Shown: piece by piece, positions 25,823 through 33,619 of the stretch
Layout of the letters: each line of letters opens with the position of its first letter
Numbering within the stretch: the first letter of the stretch is position 1
The notes under the pieces: model-generated
Told to the model about the DNA's origin: nothing
The model's database searches: none
Seen by the model: only the letters and a program-made list of their open reading frames with translations
Program-made: the position numbers and the translations under genes
NCBI RefSeq assembly: GCF_009755815.1
Contig: NZ_WRPK01000005.1
Location: 248,001-312,000, forward strand
Reading direction: 5' to 3'
From: Flavisphingomonas formosensis
GTDB lineage: Bacteria > Pseudomonadota > Alphaproteobacteria > Sphingomonadales > Sphingomonadaceae
DNA length: 64,000 nucleotides

Positions 25823-26953
25823 ATGGACGCGATACTGGTTCAACCCCTCTCCCTGGGAGACCGCGACGGTCCGACCGTCGTGATCAAGGATTCGATCGAC
25901 GTCGCCGGCACCGTCACTGGCTGCGGCAGCAAGGTGCTCGCCGATGAGCCACCCGCCGCGCGTCATGCGCTCGTGGTGCAGCGCCTGCTCGACGGCGGCG
26001 CGCATATCGTCGGCAAAGCCAATATGCACGAGTTCGCCTATGGCGTGACCGGCGTGAACGCTTTCCGGGGCACGGCGCGCAATCCGAAATATCCTGGCCG
26101 CATTCCCGGCGGCTCGTCCAGCGGCTCGGCTGCCGCGGTCGCCGCAGGCCTGGCCGAGATCGGCATCGGCACAGATACGGGCGGATCGGTTCGCGTTCCC
26201 GCAGCCTGCTGCGGGGTGTTCGGGCTGAAACCCAGCTTCGGGCGGCTGAGCCGCGTCGGCGTCGTGCCGGACGGCACCAGCCTCGACTGCGTCGGCCCTT
26301 TCGCCCGCGACATGGCGCACATCCTCGCGGCGATGACGATGATGGATCCGGATTTCACGGCCTTATCCCGTTCCGAAACGCCGCGGCTCGGTGTTGTGCC
26401 GGTGGAAGGTGATGCCGAGGTGCTGGCGACGGTCGCGACTGCATTGGAGCGCTCGGGCGCGGCGCAGCAGGCCGCCCCGCTGGCCTCCTTCGTTGCCGCC
26501 TATGAGGCAGGGCTGGCGATCATCGCCGCGGAGACCTTTGCAGCTTTCGGTCATTATGTCGACGATCCCGGGCTGGGCGAGGACGTCCGTGCGCGGTTGA
26601 TCGGGGCGGGCAAGATAACGCCGGATGCGCTGACTGCCGCGGAAGCGGTGCGGGTGCGTTTCGCGCAGGAGGTGGACGCGGCGCTGGCCGAGGTCGATGC
26701 GCTCGTGCTGCCGACCTTGCCGATCCTGCCGCCCCGGTTGGAGGACGCAGCGGACGCAGCCGCGGTGATTCCGCTGACCCGGCTCGTCCGGCCGTTCAAC
26801 CTGTCGGGTCATCCGGCGCTCACCATTCCGCTAGAGACGGCGTCGGGACTGCCTGTCGGCCTGCAGCTGATCGGGCGCCGGGGCGCGGACGAGGCGCTGT
26901 GCGCCATAGGCCAGTGGATGGCCGACCAACTCGGCATCGAAGGAGGAAGATGA
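25823..26953 (+). CDS. Amidase-signature hydrolase (possible IacH-like)
   Basis: A 376-residue amidase-signature enzyme with the full Ser-cisSer-Lys triad: Lys22 (VVIKDSID), Ser98 (GGSSSGS) and Ser122 (DTGGSVRVPAA). It cleaves an amide or similar bond in the cytosol. ATG 25823 has AGAGG seven bases upstream. It is first in a run of tightly spaced genes; its stop shares a base with the IacA-like start. Indole-3-acetate (iac) clusters contain an amidase of this family called IacH whose role is poorly defined, so IacH-like is a fair guess. Its length is shorter than many amidases (450-500), with the C-terminal part reduced. Confidence 0.82.
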   Translation: MDAILVQPLSLGDRDGPTVVIKDSIDVAGTVTGCGSKVLADEPPAARHALVVQRLLDGGAHIVGKANMHEFAYGVTGVNAFRGTARNPKYPGRIPGGSSSGSAAAVAAGLAEIGIGTDTGGSVRVPAACCGVFGLKPSFGRLSRVGVVPDGTSLDCVGPFARDMAHILAAMTMMDPDFTALSRSETPRLGVVPVEGDAEVLATVATALERSGAAQQAAPLASFVAAYEAGLAIIAAETFAAFGHYVDDPGLGEDVRARLIGAGKITPDALTAAEAVRVRFAQEVDAALAEVDALVLPTLPILPPRLEDAADAAAVIPLTRLVRPFNLSGHPALTIPLETASGLPVGLQLIGRRGADEALCAIGQWMADQLGIEGGR

Positions 26954-28125
26954 TGGCTGTCCTCGACGCGGTCGCGACACGTGAGGCGACCGCCGGACCC
27001 GATCGGGAAAAGGCGCTGGTGGCGCTGCTCGTCCAGGCGCGGGCGCGCCGGGCGGAATTCGGTGCGCAGCAGCAGATCAGCGCGGACGTGGTCGATCTGC
27101 TGCGCGAGGCCGGAGTCTACCGCGCGCTGGTCGCGCGGCGCTTCGGCGGGGACGAGATGAGCCCGTCCGATTTCCTGCGGCTGATCGAGCGTATCTCGAT
27201 CGCCGACGGATCGACCGGCTGGGTGGCGAGCTTCGGCTTTTCGGCGGTCTATCTCTCCGCCCTGCCGGTCGCGACGCTGGAAAAAATGTACGCCGATGGA
27301 CCGGACGTGATCTTCGCCGGCGGCATCTTCCCGCCGCAGAAGGCGGTGCCGGTAGACGGCGGGCTCGAGGTCTCGGGCCGCTGGAGCTGGGGCAGCGGCA
27401 GCACCGGCGCGGACCTGATCGGAGTCGGCATCAAGGTGGAGGGCGGCGGCTCGACCGGCGGCCTCCCGCTGATCGCCGTGATGCCGGCCGATAAGGTGCA
27501 GATCGCCCCCAATTGGGACGTGATCGGCCTCAAGGGCACGGGCAGCCACGATATGGTAGTCGATAAGGTCGTTGTGCCGGAGGAGTGGACCTTCGTGCGC
27601 GGCGGCGCCTCGAGCCTGGATACCCCGCTCTACCAATATCCGTCCATGCCGCTCGCGGCGCAGGTGCTGGCGGTCGTCGGCCTCGGTGTGGCGCGCGCGG
27701 CGATCGACGAGCTGATCGGCATCGCCGGCGGCCGCACCTCGATAACCGGCCAGCCGACCATGGCGGACCGTGCCTATGTCCAGTCCGATCTCGCCAAGGC
27801 GGAGGCGGCATTACGCTCGGCCCGTGCCTTCTTCTACGAGATCACCGACGAGGCCTATGCAACGCTCGTCGCTGGCGATCCGCTGTCGGTGGAGACGCGC
27901 GCGCTGCTGCGCCTCGCGTCTACCAATGCGGCGCGCGTCGGCGCGGACGTGGCGCAGACCGTCTATCGCCTGATGGGCACGACTGGCGTCTTCGCGTCGC
28001 ATCCCATCGCCCAGTATCTGCAGGATGCGATGATCGTCCCGCAGCATGCCTTCCTGGCAGACAGCACCTGGCAGAATGCCGGCCGCGTGCTGCTTGGCCT
28101 CGATGCTCCCGCCGGCTTCCCCTGA
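26953..28125 (+). CDS. Acyl-CoA-dehydrogenase-fold flavin monooxygenase (IacA/HsaA-like, group D)
   Basis: A 390-residue protein with the acyl-CoA dehydrogenase fold. It has SADVVDLLREAGVYRALVARRFGGDEM near the start, ISIADGSTGWVASFGF in the flavin region, VSGRWSWGSGSTGAD in the middle beta domain, and a C-terminal four-helix bundle with RLMGTTGVFASHPIAQYLQDA. This is the pattern of two-component, reduced-flavin-dependent hydroxylases such as HsaA, DszC and the indole-3-acetate monooxygenase IacA, rather than a true acyl-CoA dehydrogenase. AGGAGGAAG precedes ATG 26953; ATG 26950 is an alternative. Neighbouring Rieske, SDR, amidase and cat genes favour IacA. A flavin reductase partner is not in the window. 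Confidence 0.8.
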   Translation: MAVLDAVATREATAGPDREKALVALLVQARARRAEFGAQQQISADVVDLLREAGVYRALVARRFGGDEMSPSDFLRLIERISIADGSTGWVASFGFSAVYLSALPVATLEKMYADGPDVIFAGGIFPPQKAVPVDGGLEVSGRWSWGSGSTGADLIGVGIKVEGGGSTGGLPLIAVMPADKVQIAPNWDVIGLKGTGSHDMVVDKVVVPEEWTFVRGGASSLDTPLYQYPSMPLAAQVLAVVGLGVARAAIDELIGIAGGRTSITGQPTMADRAYVQSDLAKAEAALRSARAFFYEITDEAYATLVAGDPLSVETRALLRLASTNAARVGADVAQTVYRLMGTTGVFASHPIAQYLQDAMIVPQHAFLADSTWQNAGRVLLGLDAPAGFP

Positions 28126-28138
28126 GAGGATCTGACCC

Positions 28139-28501
28139 ATGGCCACTGCCCCCCAAGCCAAGCTGCGCGTGCTGTTCTGCGGCGCCGTTCTCCAGAATTT
28201 CTTCGATCTGCCCGCAAGCGAGATCGGCGCGGTCTGGCAGGCGACCGGCGAGATGCTGAAGGGCATCCGCGACCTACCGGGCGTCGAGATCCTCGGTACG
28301 ATCGACGACGATCAGACGATGGTCGGCACCTCGCCCAATGGCTGGCCCTGGACCTTCTACGTCCTCGCCGACGTGCCCGACCGGCAGACGGTGGTGGAGG
28401 CGTGCAACCTGTTCCGCACCATCGCGGTGGGCGAGTATCGGCTGTGGAAATATATGCGCGTCGAGGCGCGCATCGGCCGCGAGCTCGTGATCCCGCAATG
28501 A
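28139..28501 (+). CDS. Small conserved protein between the flavin monooxygenase and Rieske genes (IacB-like)
   Basis: A 120-residue soluble protein, start ATG 28139, 13 bases after the IacA-like gene with GAGAGGA upstream. It has no signal peptide, membrane helix or catalytic motif that I recognise. Features include LRVLFCGAVLQNFFDLPASEIGAVWQ, GIRDLPGVEILGTIDDDQTMVG and VVEACNLFRTIAVGEYRLWKYMRVEARIGREL; the alternation suggests a ferredoxin-like or dimeric alpha-beta barrel fold. iac clusters have a small protein of unknown role, IacB, at this position, so the equivalence is suggested by order and size only. Real coding is supported by its place in the operon and G/C-rich third positions. Confidence 0.75.
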   Translation: MATAPQAKLRVLFCGAVLQNFFDLPASEIGAVWQATGEMLKGIRDLPGVEILGTIDDDQTMVGTSPNGWPWTFYVLADVPDRQTVVEACNLFRTIAVGEYRLWKYMRVEARIGRELVIPQ

Positions 28502-28521
28502 TGGGGGTGGAATTAGTCCTC

Positions 28522-28668
28522 TCATCCTCCCCCAACGGGGGAGGGGGACCGCCCGGAGGGTGGTGGAGGGGCTCCCGCGCCGTCCCAACTGAGCGGCATC
28601 ACATTCTTCACCCGACTTGCCCCTCCCCCGCGCTGCGCGCGGTCCCCCTCCCCCTTCGGGGGAGGATG
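28522..28668. repeat. Inverted pair of REP-like palindromic elements
   Basis: Two copies of a roughly 50-base GC-rich element face each other. The left copy begins at 28522 with TCATCCTCCCCC, loop AAC, then GGGGGAGGGGGACCGC; the right copy ends at 28668 and its reverse complement begins the same way with loop GAA. Each copy forms its own hairpin, and both also share a GGAGGGGC stretch at the inner end. The pair fills the only sizeable gap in the operon. This build is like bacterial REP/BIME elements; no other copy was noticed in the window. Confidence 0.75.
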
Positions 28669-28688
28669 AAGACAGGGGAGGGGAGACG

Positions 28689-29246
28689 ATGAGCTTGTCC
28701 GACCTCGCTTCCGTCCTCGCTCGCCTCGATCGGCTGGAGGCGGAGAATGCCATCCGGCGGGTGATGGCCGATTATATGCGGCTGTGCGACCGGCTGGACG
28801 CGGAGACGCCGATGGACGCGCTCGGCGCGCTCTTCTGCCGCGATGCGCGGTGGGAGGGGCGGGGATCGCGCTATGCCTCCGCCTTCGGGCGGCACGAAGG
28901 GCGGGATGCGATCGTCGCGATGCTCGGGAGCTATCGAGGGCCGCCGCCGCATTTCACCTTCAACGCCCATTATCTCGCCTCGGAGACGATCGCGGTCGAC
29001 GGCGAGCGGGCGGTGGGGCGCTGGATGATGCTGCAAGCCTCCACCTATGCCAGCGGCGCTTCCGACCTGCGCAGTGCGGAGCTCGAGATCGATTTCGCGC
29101 TGGAGGACGGCCTTTGGCGCATCGCGCATTTCCGAACGACCAACTTGTTCAGCCGACCGGTCGATCGCTGGGACGATCCCGCGCCCGTGCCGGTTCCTTC
29201 ATCCGACAGCCCCCCTTCCGACAACCAAGGAGGCCGACATGACTGA
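28689..29246 (+). CDS. SnoaL-like (NTF2 superfamily) protein
   Basis: A 185-residue protein of the SnoaL/NTF2 alpha+beta barrel fold. Visible are the helix LDRLEAENAIRRVMADYMRLCDRLD, the FCRDARWEGRGSRYASAFGRHEGRDAIVAMLGSY segment, and the beta-sheet part ending ELEIDFALEDGLWRIAHFRTTNLFSRPVDRW. The last 25 residues are proline-rich and probably disordered. ATG 28689 follows a GGGGAGGGGAG ribosome site that is itself the edge of the REP-like repeat. It overlaps the Rieske gene by eight bases. The fold is shared with dioxygenase beta subunits and small isomerases or hydratases; a separate true beta subunit follows, so this is likely an enzyme or binding protein for a pathway intermediate. Confidence 0.8.
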   Translation: MSLSDLASVLARLDRLEAENAIRRVMADYMRLCDRLDAETPMDALGALFCRDARWEGRGSRYASAFGRHEGRDAIVAMLGSYRGPPPHFTFNAHYLASETIAVDGERAVGRWMMLQASTYASGASDLRSAELEIDFALEDGLWRIAHFRTTNLFSRPVDRWDDPAPVPVPSSDSPPSDNQGGRHD

Positions 29247-30504
29247 TGTCGCCGTTGAGGATTATGCCGCGCTGGTAAGGGACGATCGCGTCCACACCAG
29301 CCTTTATCGCGATGCCGCCATCTTCGAGGCGGAGATGGACCGGATCTTCAAGAATAGCTGGGTGTGGGTCGCCCATGCCAGCGAGATCGCGGACAGGAAC
29401 AGTTACAAGACCAGCTATGTCGGCCGCCAGCCGGTGATCGTGACGCGCGACAAGGACGGGCAGGTGCATGTCCTGCTCAACCGTTGCCGCCATCGTGCCG
29501 CGAGCATCTGCGAAGCCAGGAAGGGCAAGTCGAGCGTGTTCGTCTGCCCCTATCATGGCTGGAGCTACAATGTGGACGGCAGCCTGCGGAAAGTGCCCTA
29601 TGCCGAGGGCTATCGGGACGATTTCGACAAGGCGGAATTCTCGCTCGTCTCGCTCCGGACCGAAGACTATAACGGCATGATCTTCGCAACCTTCCGCGAG
29701 GACATCCAGCCGCTGGCCGAATATCTCGGCCCGGCACGCAAATGGATCGATCTGTTCATGAAGCAGGGCGCCGGATTCGGCGTCAAGGCGCTCGGCGAGC
29801 ATCGCTTCCGTTTTCCGGGAAACTGGAAGATCCAGCTCGAGAACACCACCGACGCCTATCATTTCCCGATCGTCCACAAGACCTTCCTGAGCTCGCTCGA
29901 CGAGGAGACGGAAAATCTCATGGACGTGCTCGGCCAGGGCGGCTGGGTGGAGGATCTCGGCAACGGCCACAGCGTGATGGTGATGATCCCCGATCTGATC
30001 GATCTGGAGGACAATCTCCACGCGCCGATCCCCGAGCGGTTCGCCGATCTCGCGGCCGAGCTGGCGGCGGAGGGCCATGCCGACGATCAGGTGCGCCGCA
30101 TCGTGCGGGCCGTCGGCGGATCGGGCTTCAACCTCAACCTCTTTCCCAACGTCGCCTGCTCCATGGCCTTCTTCCGCGTGCTCCGGCCGATCTCGGTCGA
30201 GGAGACCGAGATCCAGCATATCGCGATCGGCATGGACGGCGGCCCGGAGGCGGGCAATCGCATGCGGATGCGACTGCACGAGCATTTCCAGGGGCCGATG
30301 GGCTTCGGCACGCCGGACGATGCGGAGGGCTGGGAACGCGTCCAGCGCGGCGCCCAGGCCGGCGACGATCTCTGGATCATGCTCAACCGCGGCGTCGAGG
30401 CGCCGGAGGGCCGCGCCGCGCCCGGGCATAATGCCGGCGACGTCAGCGCGGAGACCGGCATGCGCGCGGCCTATCAGATGTGGAAGAGGATGATGGCGGT
30501 ATGA
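29239..30504 (+). CDS. Rieske non-heme iron dioxygenase, alpha subunit (IacC-like)
   Basis: A 421-residue catalytic subunit of an aromatic-ring-hydroxylating dioxygenase. The Rieske [2Fe-2S] ligands are Cys83, His85, Cys103 and His106 (NRCRHR and CPYHGW). The mononuclear iron site is in DAYHFPIVH with His208 and His213; Asp205 is the bridging residue. Length is as in BenA/AntA-type subunits. AGGAGG lies six bases before ATG 29239. The beta subunit overlaps by four bases. In iac clusters IacC/IacD act late on the way from indole-3-acetate to catechol; that role is inferred from neighbours. The enzyme needs an electron donor, none of which is encoded nearby. Confidence 0.9.
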   Translation: MTDVAVEDYAALVRDDRVHTSLYRDAAIFEAEMDRIFKNSWVWVAHASEIADRNSYKTSYVGRQPVIVTRDKDGQVHVLLNRCRHRAASICEARKGKSSVFVCPYHGWSYNVDGSLRKVPYAEGYRDDFDKAEFSLVSLRTEDYNGMIFATFREDIQPLAEYLGPARKWIDLFMKQGAGFGVKALGEHRFRFPGNWKIQLENTTDAYHFPIVHKTFLSSLDEETENLMDVLGQGGWVEDLGNGHSVMVMIPDLIDLEDNLHAPIPERFADLAAELAAEGHADDQVRRIVRAVGGSGFNLNLFPNVACSMAFFRVLRPISVEETEIQHIAIGMDGGPEAGNRMRMRLHEHFQGPMGFGTPDDAEGWERVQRGAQAGDDLWIMLNRGVEAPEGRAAPGHNAGDVSAETGMRAAYQMWKRMMAV

Positions 30505-31019
30505 CGACGCTGACCGAGACCCGAAACCCGGCATCCGCCGATCTCGCCCCGATCGGCCTCGTCGAGGCACAGGCTTTCGTCTGGGCCGAGGCGGAGCTGC
30601 TCGATCGTCACGATTATCTGCCCTGGCTCGCGCTGTGGACCGAGGACGGGCGCTACATCATCCCGATCGAGCGCGATGCGGACGATTATGCCGCCGTGCT
30701 CAACATCGCCTATGACGATGGCGAGATGCGCGAGGCGCGGGTGAAGCGGCTGCGCAGCGGCTTCTCCATGTCTTCCGCGCCGCCCGCGCGCACGGTGCGC
30801 ACCGTCTCACGCTTCGTGGTGGAGACGAGCGAGCCCGGCGCTCTCGTCCTGCGCGCCGCGCAGATCATCGTCGAGTATAAATATACCCGCACGCGCACCC
30901 TGGCCGCGGATGTCACCTATCGTCTCGTGCGGGAGGGGGAGCGGCTGCTGCTCGATCGCAAGGTCGTCACGCTGATCAATTCGGACGATACGCTCCACGG
31001 CATAGGCTATCTATTCTGA
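30501..31019 (+). CDS. Rieske dioxygenase, beta subunit (IacD-like)
   Basis: A 172-residue small subunit with the NTF2-like fold. Typical stretches are VEAQAFVWAEAELLDRHDYLPWLALWTEDGRYIIPI near the N-terminus, SMSSAPPARTVRTVSRFVVE and YRLVREGERLLLDRKVVTLINSDDTLHGIGYLF at the end. It has no metal site and serves to hold the alpha3beta3 hexamer. ATG 30501 shares four bases with the alpha stop, and the stop shares one base with the SDR start, so the three proteins should be made in fixed ratio. Confidence 0.9.
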   Translation: MTTLTETRNPASADLAPIGLVEAQAFVWAEAELLDRHDYLPWLALWTEDGRYIIPIERDADDYAAVLNIAYDDGEMREARVKRLRSGFSMSSAPPARTVRTVSRFVVETSEPGALVLRAAQIIVEYKYTRTRTLAADVTYRLVREGERLLLDRKVVTLINSDDTLHGIGYLF

Positions 31020-31759
31020 TGGCGGACACGGCCCTCGTCACCGGCGCCTCGCAGGGGCTCGGCGCCGCCATCGCCACGGCGCTCCACGCCGCCGGCTACC
31101 GCGTCGCGATCACCGACGTCGACGAGGCGGCGGCCGGCGCGCTCGCCGCGACGCTGGACCCCGCGGGCGAGACCGCGTTCGGCGCGCAGCTCGACGTTCG
31201 CGATCAGGCCGCGTTCGAGGCGGTATGCGATGCCATGATCGCGCGCTGGGGCTCGATCGAGCTGCTCGTCAACAATGCCGTGGTCACCGTGGTGAAGCCG
31301 GTGCTGGAAATTACGCCCGACGAGTTCGACGCGGTGCTGGCCGTCAATCTGCGCGGCACCTTCGTTGGCTGCCAGGTGCTCGGCCGCCATTTCAGGGAGC
31401 GCGGCTATGGGCGGATCGTCAACATCGCCTCGCTCGCCGGCCAGAATGGCGGATCGGCGACGGGCGCGCATTATGCCGCGTCGAAGGGCGGCGTGCTGAC
31501 GCTCACCAAGGTGTTCGCACGCGATCTCGCACCGTTCGGCATCACCGTGAACGCCATCGCGCCGGGGCCGCTCGACCTGCCGTCGGTTCGTGCGCTGCTC
31601 TCGCCCGAGAAGCTGGAGGCGGTTAAGCAGACCATCCCCGTCGGCACGCTCGGCGATCCCGCCTTCATCGCCGACCTGGTGGTCAAGCTCGGCTCGCGCG
31701 AGGCGGGTTTCACCACCGGTGCGACCTGGGACGTCAACGGCGGCCTCTACATGCGCTGA
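31019..31759 (+). CDS. Short-chain dehydrogenase/reductase (IacE-like)
   Basis: A 246-residue classical SDR. The cofactor motif is TGASQGLG (residues 8-15), the LLVNNAV stretch replaces the usual NNAG, the catalytic serine is in NIASLAG, and the YxxxK pair is HYAASKGG. The C-terminal TTGATWDVNGGLYM is typical. Asp at the end of the second strand (ITDVDEA) suggests NAD rather than NADP. The start overlaps the beta subunit stop. In iac clusters IacE works with IacA on an early indole-3-acetate oxidation product; the same job is inferred here. A cis-diol dehydrogenase role for the dioxygenase product is an alternative. Confidence 0.88.
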   Translation: MADTALVTGASQGLGAAIATALHAAGYRVAITDVDEAAAGALAATLDPAGETAFGAQLDVRDQAAFEAVCDAMIARWGSIELLVNNAVVTVVKPVLEITPDEFDAVLAVNLRGTFVGCQVLGRHFRERGYGRIVNIASLAGQNGGSATGAHYAASKGGVLTLTKVFARDLAPFGITVNAIAPGPLDLPSVRALLSPEKLEAVKQTIPVGTLGDPAFIADLVVKLGSREAGFTTGATWDVNGGLYMR

Positions 31760-31861
31760 ACCTCTGCGGGGGATCGGTGGACGGCGCTCGCCATGGAACC
31801 GGCATCAGCTTCGGACGCTTTCGGCTGGACAGCCCGGTCTGGCCCGGAGCGGAGATGATGG

Positions 31862-32206
31862 ATGGCCCATGCCGACGATATCGTGACCTGCAAGGGGCCG
31901 GACAGCGCCCATGCCTTCGATATCGTTCCGCTGCAGCCGCGCAACGGCGCGCTGGATGCGCGCTGCCCGGTCTGCGGTGGCCATGGGCAGTGGAATGTCG
32001 AGATCGATCTCGTCAGCTTCCGCTGCAAGCGGGCGATCTGCGATTATTGCTCCGGCTTCGGCTGGATCGAGACGGGCGAGGATCCCGTCGCCTTTCCCGA
32101 CATCATCCTGGCGCCGGAGGGTTATCCGAAATGGATCATCCGCTACGAGCCGGCGGAACGTCGTGCCAACGGGGTTTGGCCGGCTGACACGGCGTCCGGG
32201 TCCTGA
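31862..32206 (+). CDS. Small protein with two DnaJ-type CxxCxGxG motifs
   Basis: A 114-residue protein of unknown function. It carries CPVCGGHG and CDYCSGFG about 28 residues apart, both exact CxxCxGxG matches, which in DnaJ pair up to bind zinc. DnaJ has four such repeats and a J domain; here there are only two and no J domain. The segment between them (QWNVEIDLVSFRCKRAI) has a further cysteine. No signal peptide is seen. It follows the SDR by about 100 bases and closes the operon. It does not match ferredoxin or Rieske cluster spacing. A chaperone for the dioxygenase or a zinc or iron site protein are possible roles. Confidence 0.75.
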   Translation: MAHADDIVTCKGPDSAHAFDIVPLQPRNGALDARCPVCGGHGQWNVEIDLVSFRCKRAICDYCSGFGWIETGEDPVAFPDIILAPEGYPKWIIRYEPAERRANGVWPADTASGS

Positions 32207-32361
32207 CAGCGGCGGCCTTGATCGCCAAGTGCGGGCTTCGCGCCGGGATGGCGCAAGCACCCCATGCGACGCATCATGGATCGATGGTGGATCGCATCTG
32301 AGGAAAGCATCTGCTTTTGTCGGAGGCTAGGTTATCCGAGCGACGAGCAGCGAGAGAGAAA

Positions 32362-33585
32362 ATGCGATTATATCCGGCAATCGCCCTTCTATCCGGCATG
32401 CTCATCGCCACGCAGGCGCACGGGCAGGCCGATAAAGGAGCCATCTTGGTTCGTGACATCCGGCCGGATCGAGATCCGTCCACCCTGATCGTCACCATCG
32501 TGATTCTCAATCCCGATCGCCGCGCGCGGGAGGGAGCACCGGATCGGCTGTCGGGCGAGCTCATCGTCTCCGGCCGGCGGATGGCGGTAACGATGGACCG
32601 GCTGAGCCCGGTGGCGCGCGAGCCGATCGCGCCGGGAGGCTTTGTCGAGACGTCCTATCGCCTGTCGCTTCCGGCCGATGGTGTGGGCGGTGAAGCGGCT
32701 ACCCTCGCTCTCCCAGGTTTGACGGGCTTGGGCTACGCCTTTTCCCTGCCGGACGCTCCGATCCTGGCCGAGGAGCGGCGGCAACCAGAGCGCAGCCGGG
32801 CGCCGGCCCTGCCGGCCACCGATGGCAATGAAGCCACGAGGCGAGCGGCGAAGCCGAATCCGGGCAACGCCTATCTCGGCAATATTTCGGCCTATGCGCC
32901 GATATACGCGGTCTATGGCCCCGGTACCGACAGCGAGGCCAAGATCCAGATCAGCTTCAAATATCAGCTCTTCGGACGGGCGGGAGAGGTCGGCCGCGGC
33001 GCGCCGTTCCTCAACGGCATTCATTTCGGCTATACGCAACGGATGTTCTGGGATCTGGGGGCGGAGTCGTCACCTTTCCGCAACATCGATTATATGCCGG
33101 AGCTGTTCTACCTGGTGCCCCCGATCCCGCTGGGCGACCGGGTCGCGCTGGGCGGCCAGATCGGGTTTCGCCACGAATCCAACGGGCGTGACGGCGTGGC
33201 CTCGCGAAGCGCGAACACCCTCTATGTCCAGCCGGTCGCGACCATTCCGCTCGGCGGCTACACGCTGTCGCTGGGGCCGCATCTATCCTTCTATGTCGGC
33301 GATCTTTCGGACAATCCCGACATACGGCGCTATCGCGGCGCCACGTCGTTGTTCGCGGAGATCGGCCGCGACGATGGACTGCGCCTGACCACCAATGTCC
33401 GTTTCAACGCCTCGTCGGGCAAGGGCGCGATCGATGGGGAGCTTTCCTATCCGCTGGACCGGATCATCGACACGAGCCTCAATCTCTATCTCTTCGGCCA
33501 GGCTTTTGCAGGCTACGGGGAAAATCTGCTCGACTATGATCGGCGGACCACCCGGCTTCGTTTCGGCATCGGCATCGTTCGATAG
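32362..33585 (+). CDS. pldA: Outer membrane phospholipase A (OMPLA)
   Basis: A 407-residue outer-membrane lipase that removes misplaced phospholipids from the outer leaflet. A signal peptide ends at about residue 22 (QAHGQ). The catalytic set is His271, Ser273 and Asn285 in GFRHESNGRDGVASRSANTLY, with the same 12-residue spacing from Ser to Asn as in E. coli. Barrel segments AKIQISFKYQLFG, SSPFRNIDYMPELFY and YGENLLDYDRRTTRLRFG match the family closely. Compared with E. coli PldA (289) it has about 130 more residues before the barrel, a beta-rich stretch followed by an Arg/Pro/Ala-rich linker. ATG 32362 follows GAGAGAGAA. Confidence 0.9.
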   Translation: MRLYPAIALLSGMLIATQAHGQADKGAILVRDIRPDRDPSTLIVTIVILNPDRRAREGAPDRLSGELIVSGRRMAVTMDRLSPVAREPIAPGGFVETSYRLSLPADGVGGEAATLALPGLTGLGYAFSLPDAPILAEERRQPERSRAPALPATDGNEATRRAAKPNPGNAYLGNISAYAPIYAVYGPGTDSEAKIQISFKYQLFGRAGEVGRGAPFLNGIHFGYTQRMFWDLGAESSPFRNIDYMPELFYLVPPIPLGDRVALGGQIGFRHESNGRDGVASRSANTLYVQPVATIPLGGYTLSLGPHLSFYVGDLSDNPDIRRYRGATSLFAEIGRDDGLRLTTNVRFNASSGKGAIDGELSYPLDRIIDTSLNLYLFGQAFAGYGENLLDYDRRTTRLRFGIGIVR

Positions 33586-33587
33586 GC

Positions 33588-33619
33588 AAGGGCGGGAAGG
33601 AGCGGCCTCAGCCGCCCTT
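33588..33619. terminator. Possible bidirectional terminator after pldA
   Basis: AAGGGCGG (33588-33595) and CCGCCCTT (33612-33619) pair perfectly around a 16-base loop. The stem lies between converging genes, two bases after the pldA stop, and covers the last codons of the minus-strand monooxygenase. There is no strong T run. Confidence 0.45.

Noticed and set aside
25823-25828. GTG at 25817 as start of the amidase
   Set aside because: It would leave only about one base after AGAGG, while ATG 25823 has a seven-base gap and fits the family N-terminus.
26953-28125. True acyl-CoA dehydrogenase of fatty-acid oxidation
   Set aside because: The neighbours are aromatic oxygenase genes and the sequence fits the HsaA/IacA-like monooxygenase branch better.
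31862-32206. CxxCxGxG protein as the missing ferredoxin of the Rieske enzyme
   Set aside because: Its cysteine spacing matches DnaJ zinc motifs, not a plant-type ferredoxin (CX4CX2C) and not a Rieske pair (CXH with CX2H).
32304-32317. Palindrome AAAGCA-TC-TGCTTT before pldA as a terminator
   Set aside because: The two-base loop is too short for an RNA hairpin and no gene stop lies nearby; it may be a chance DNA palindrome.
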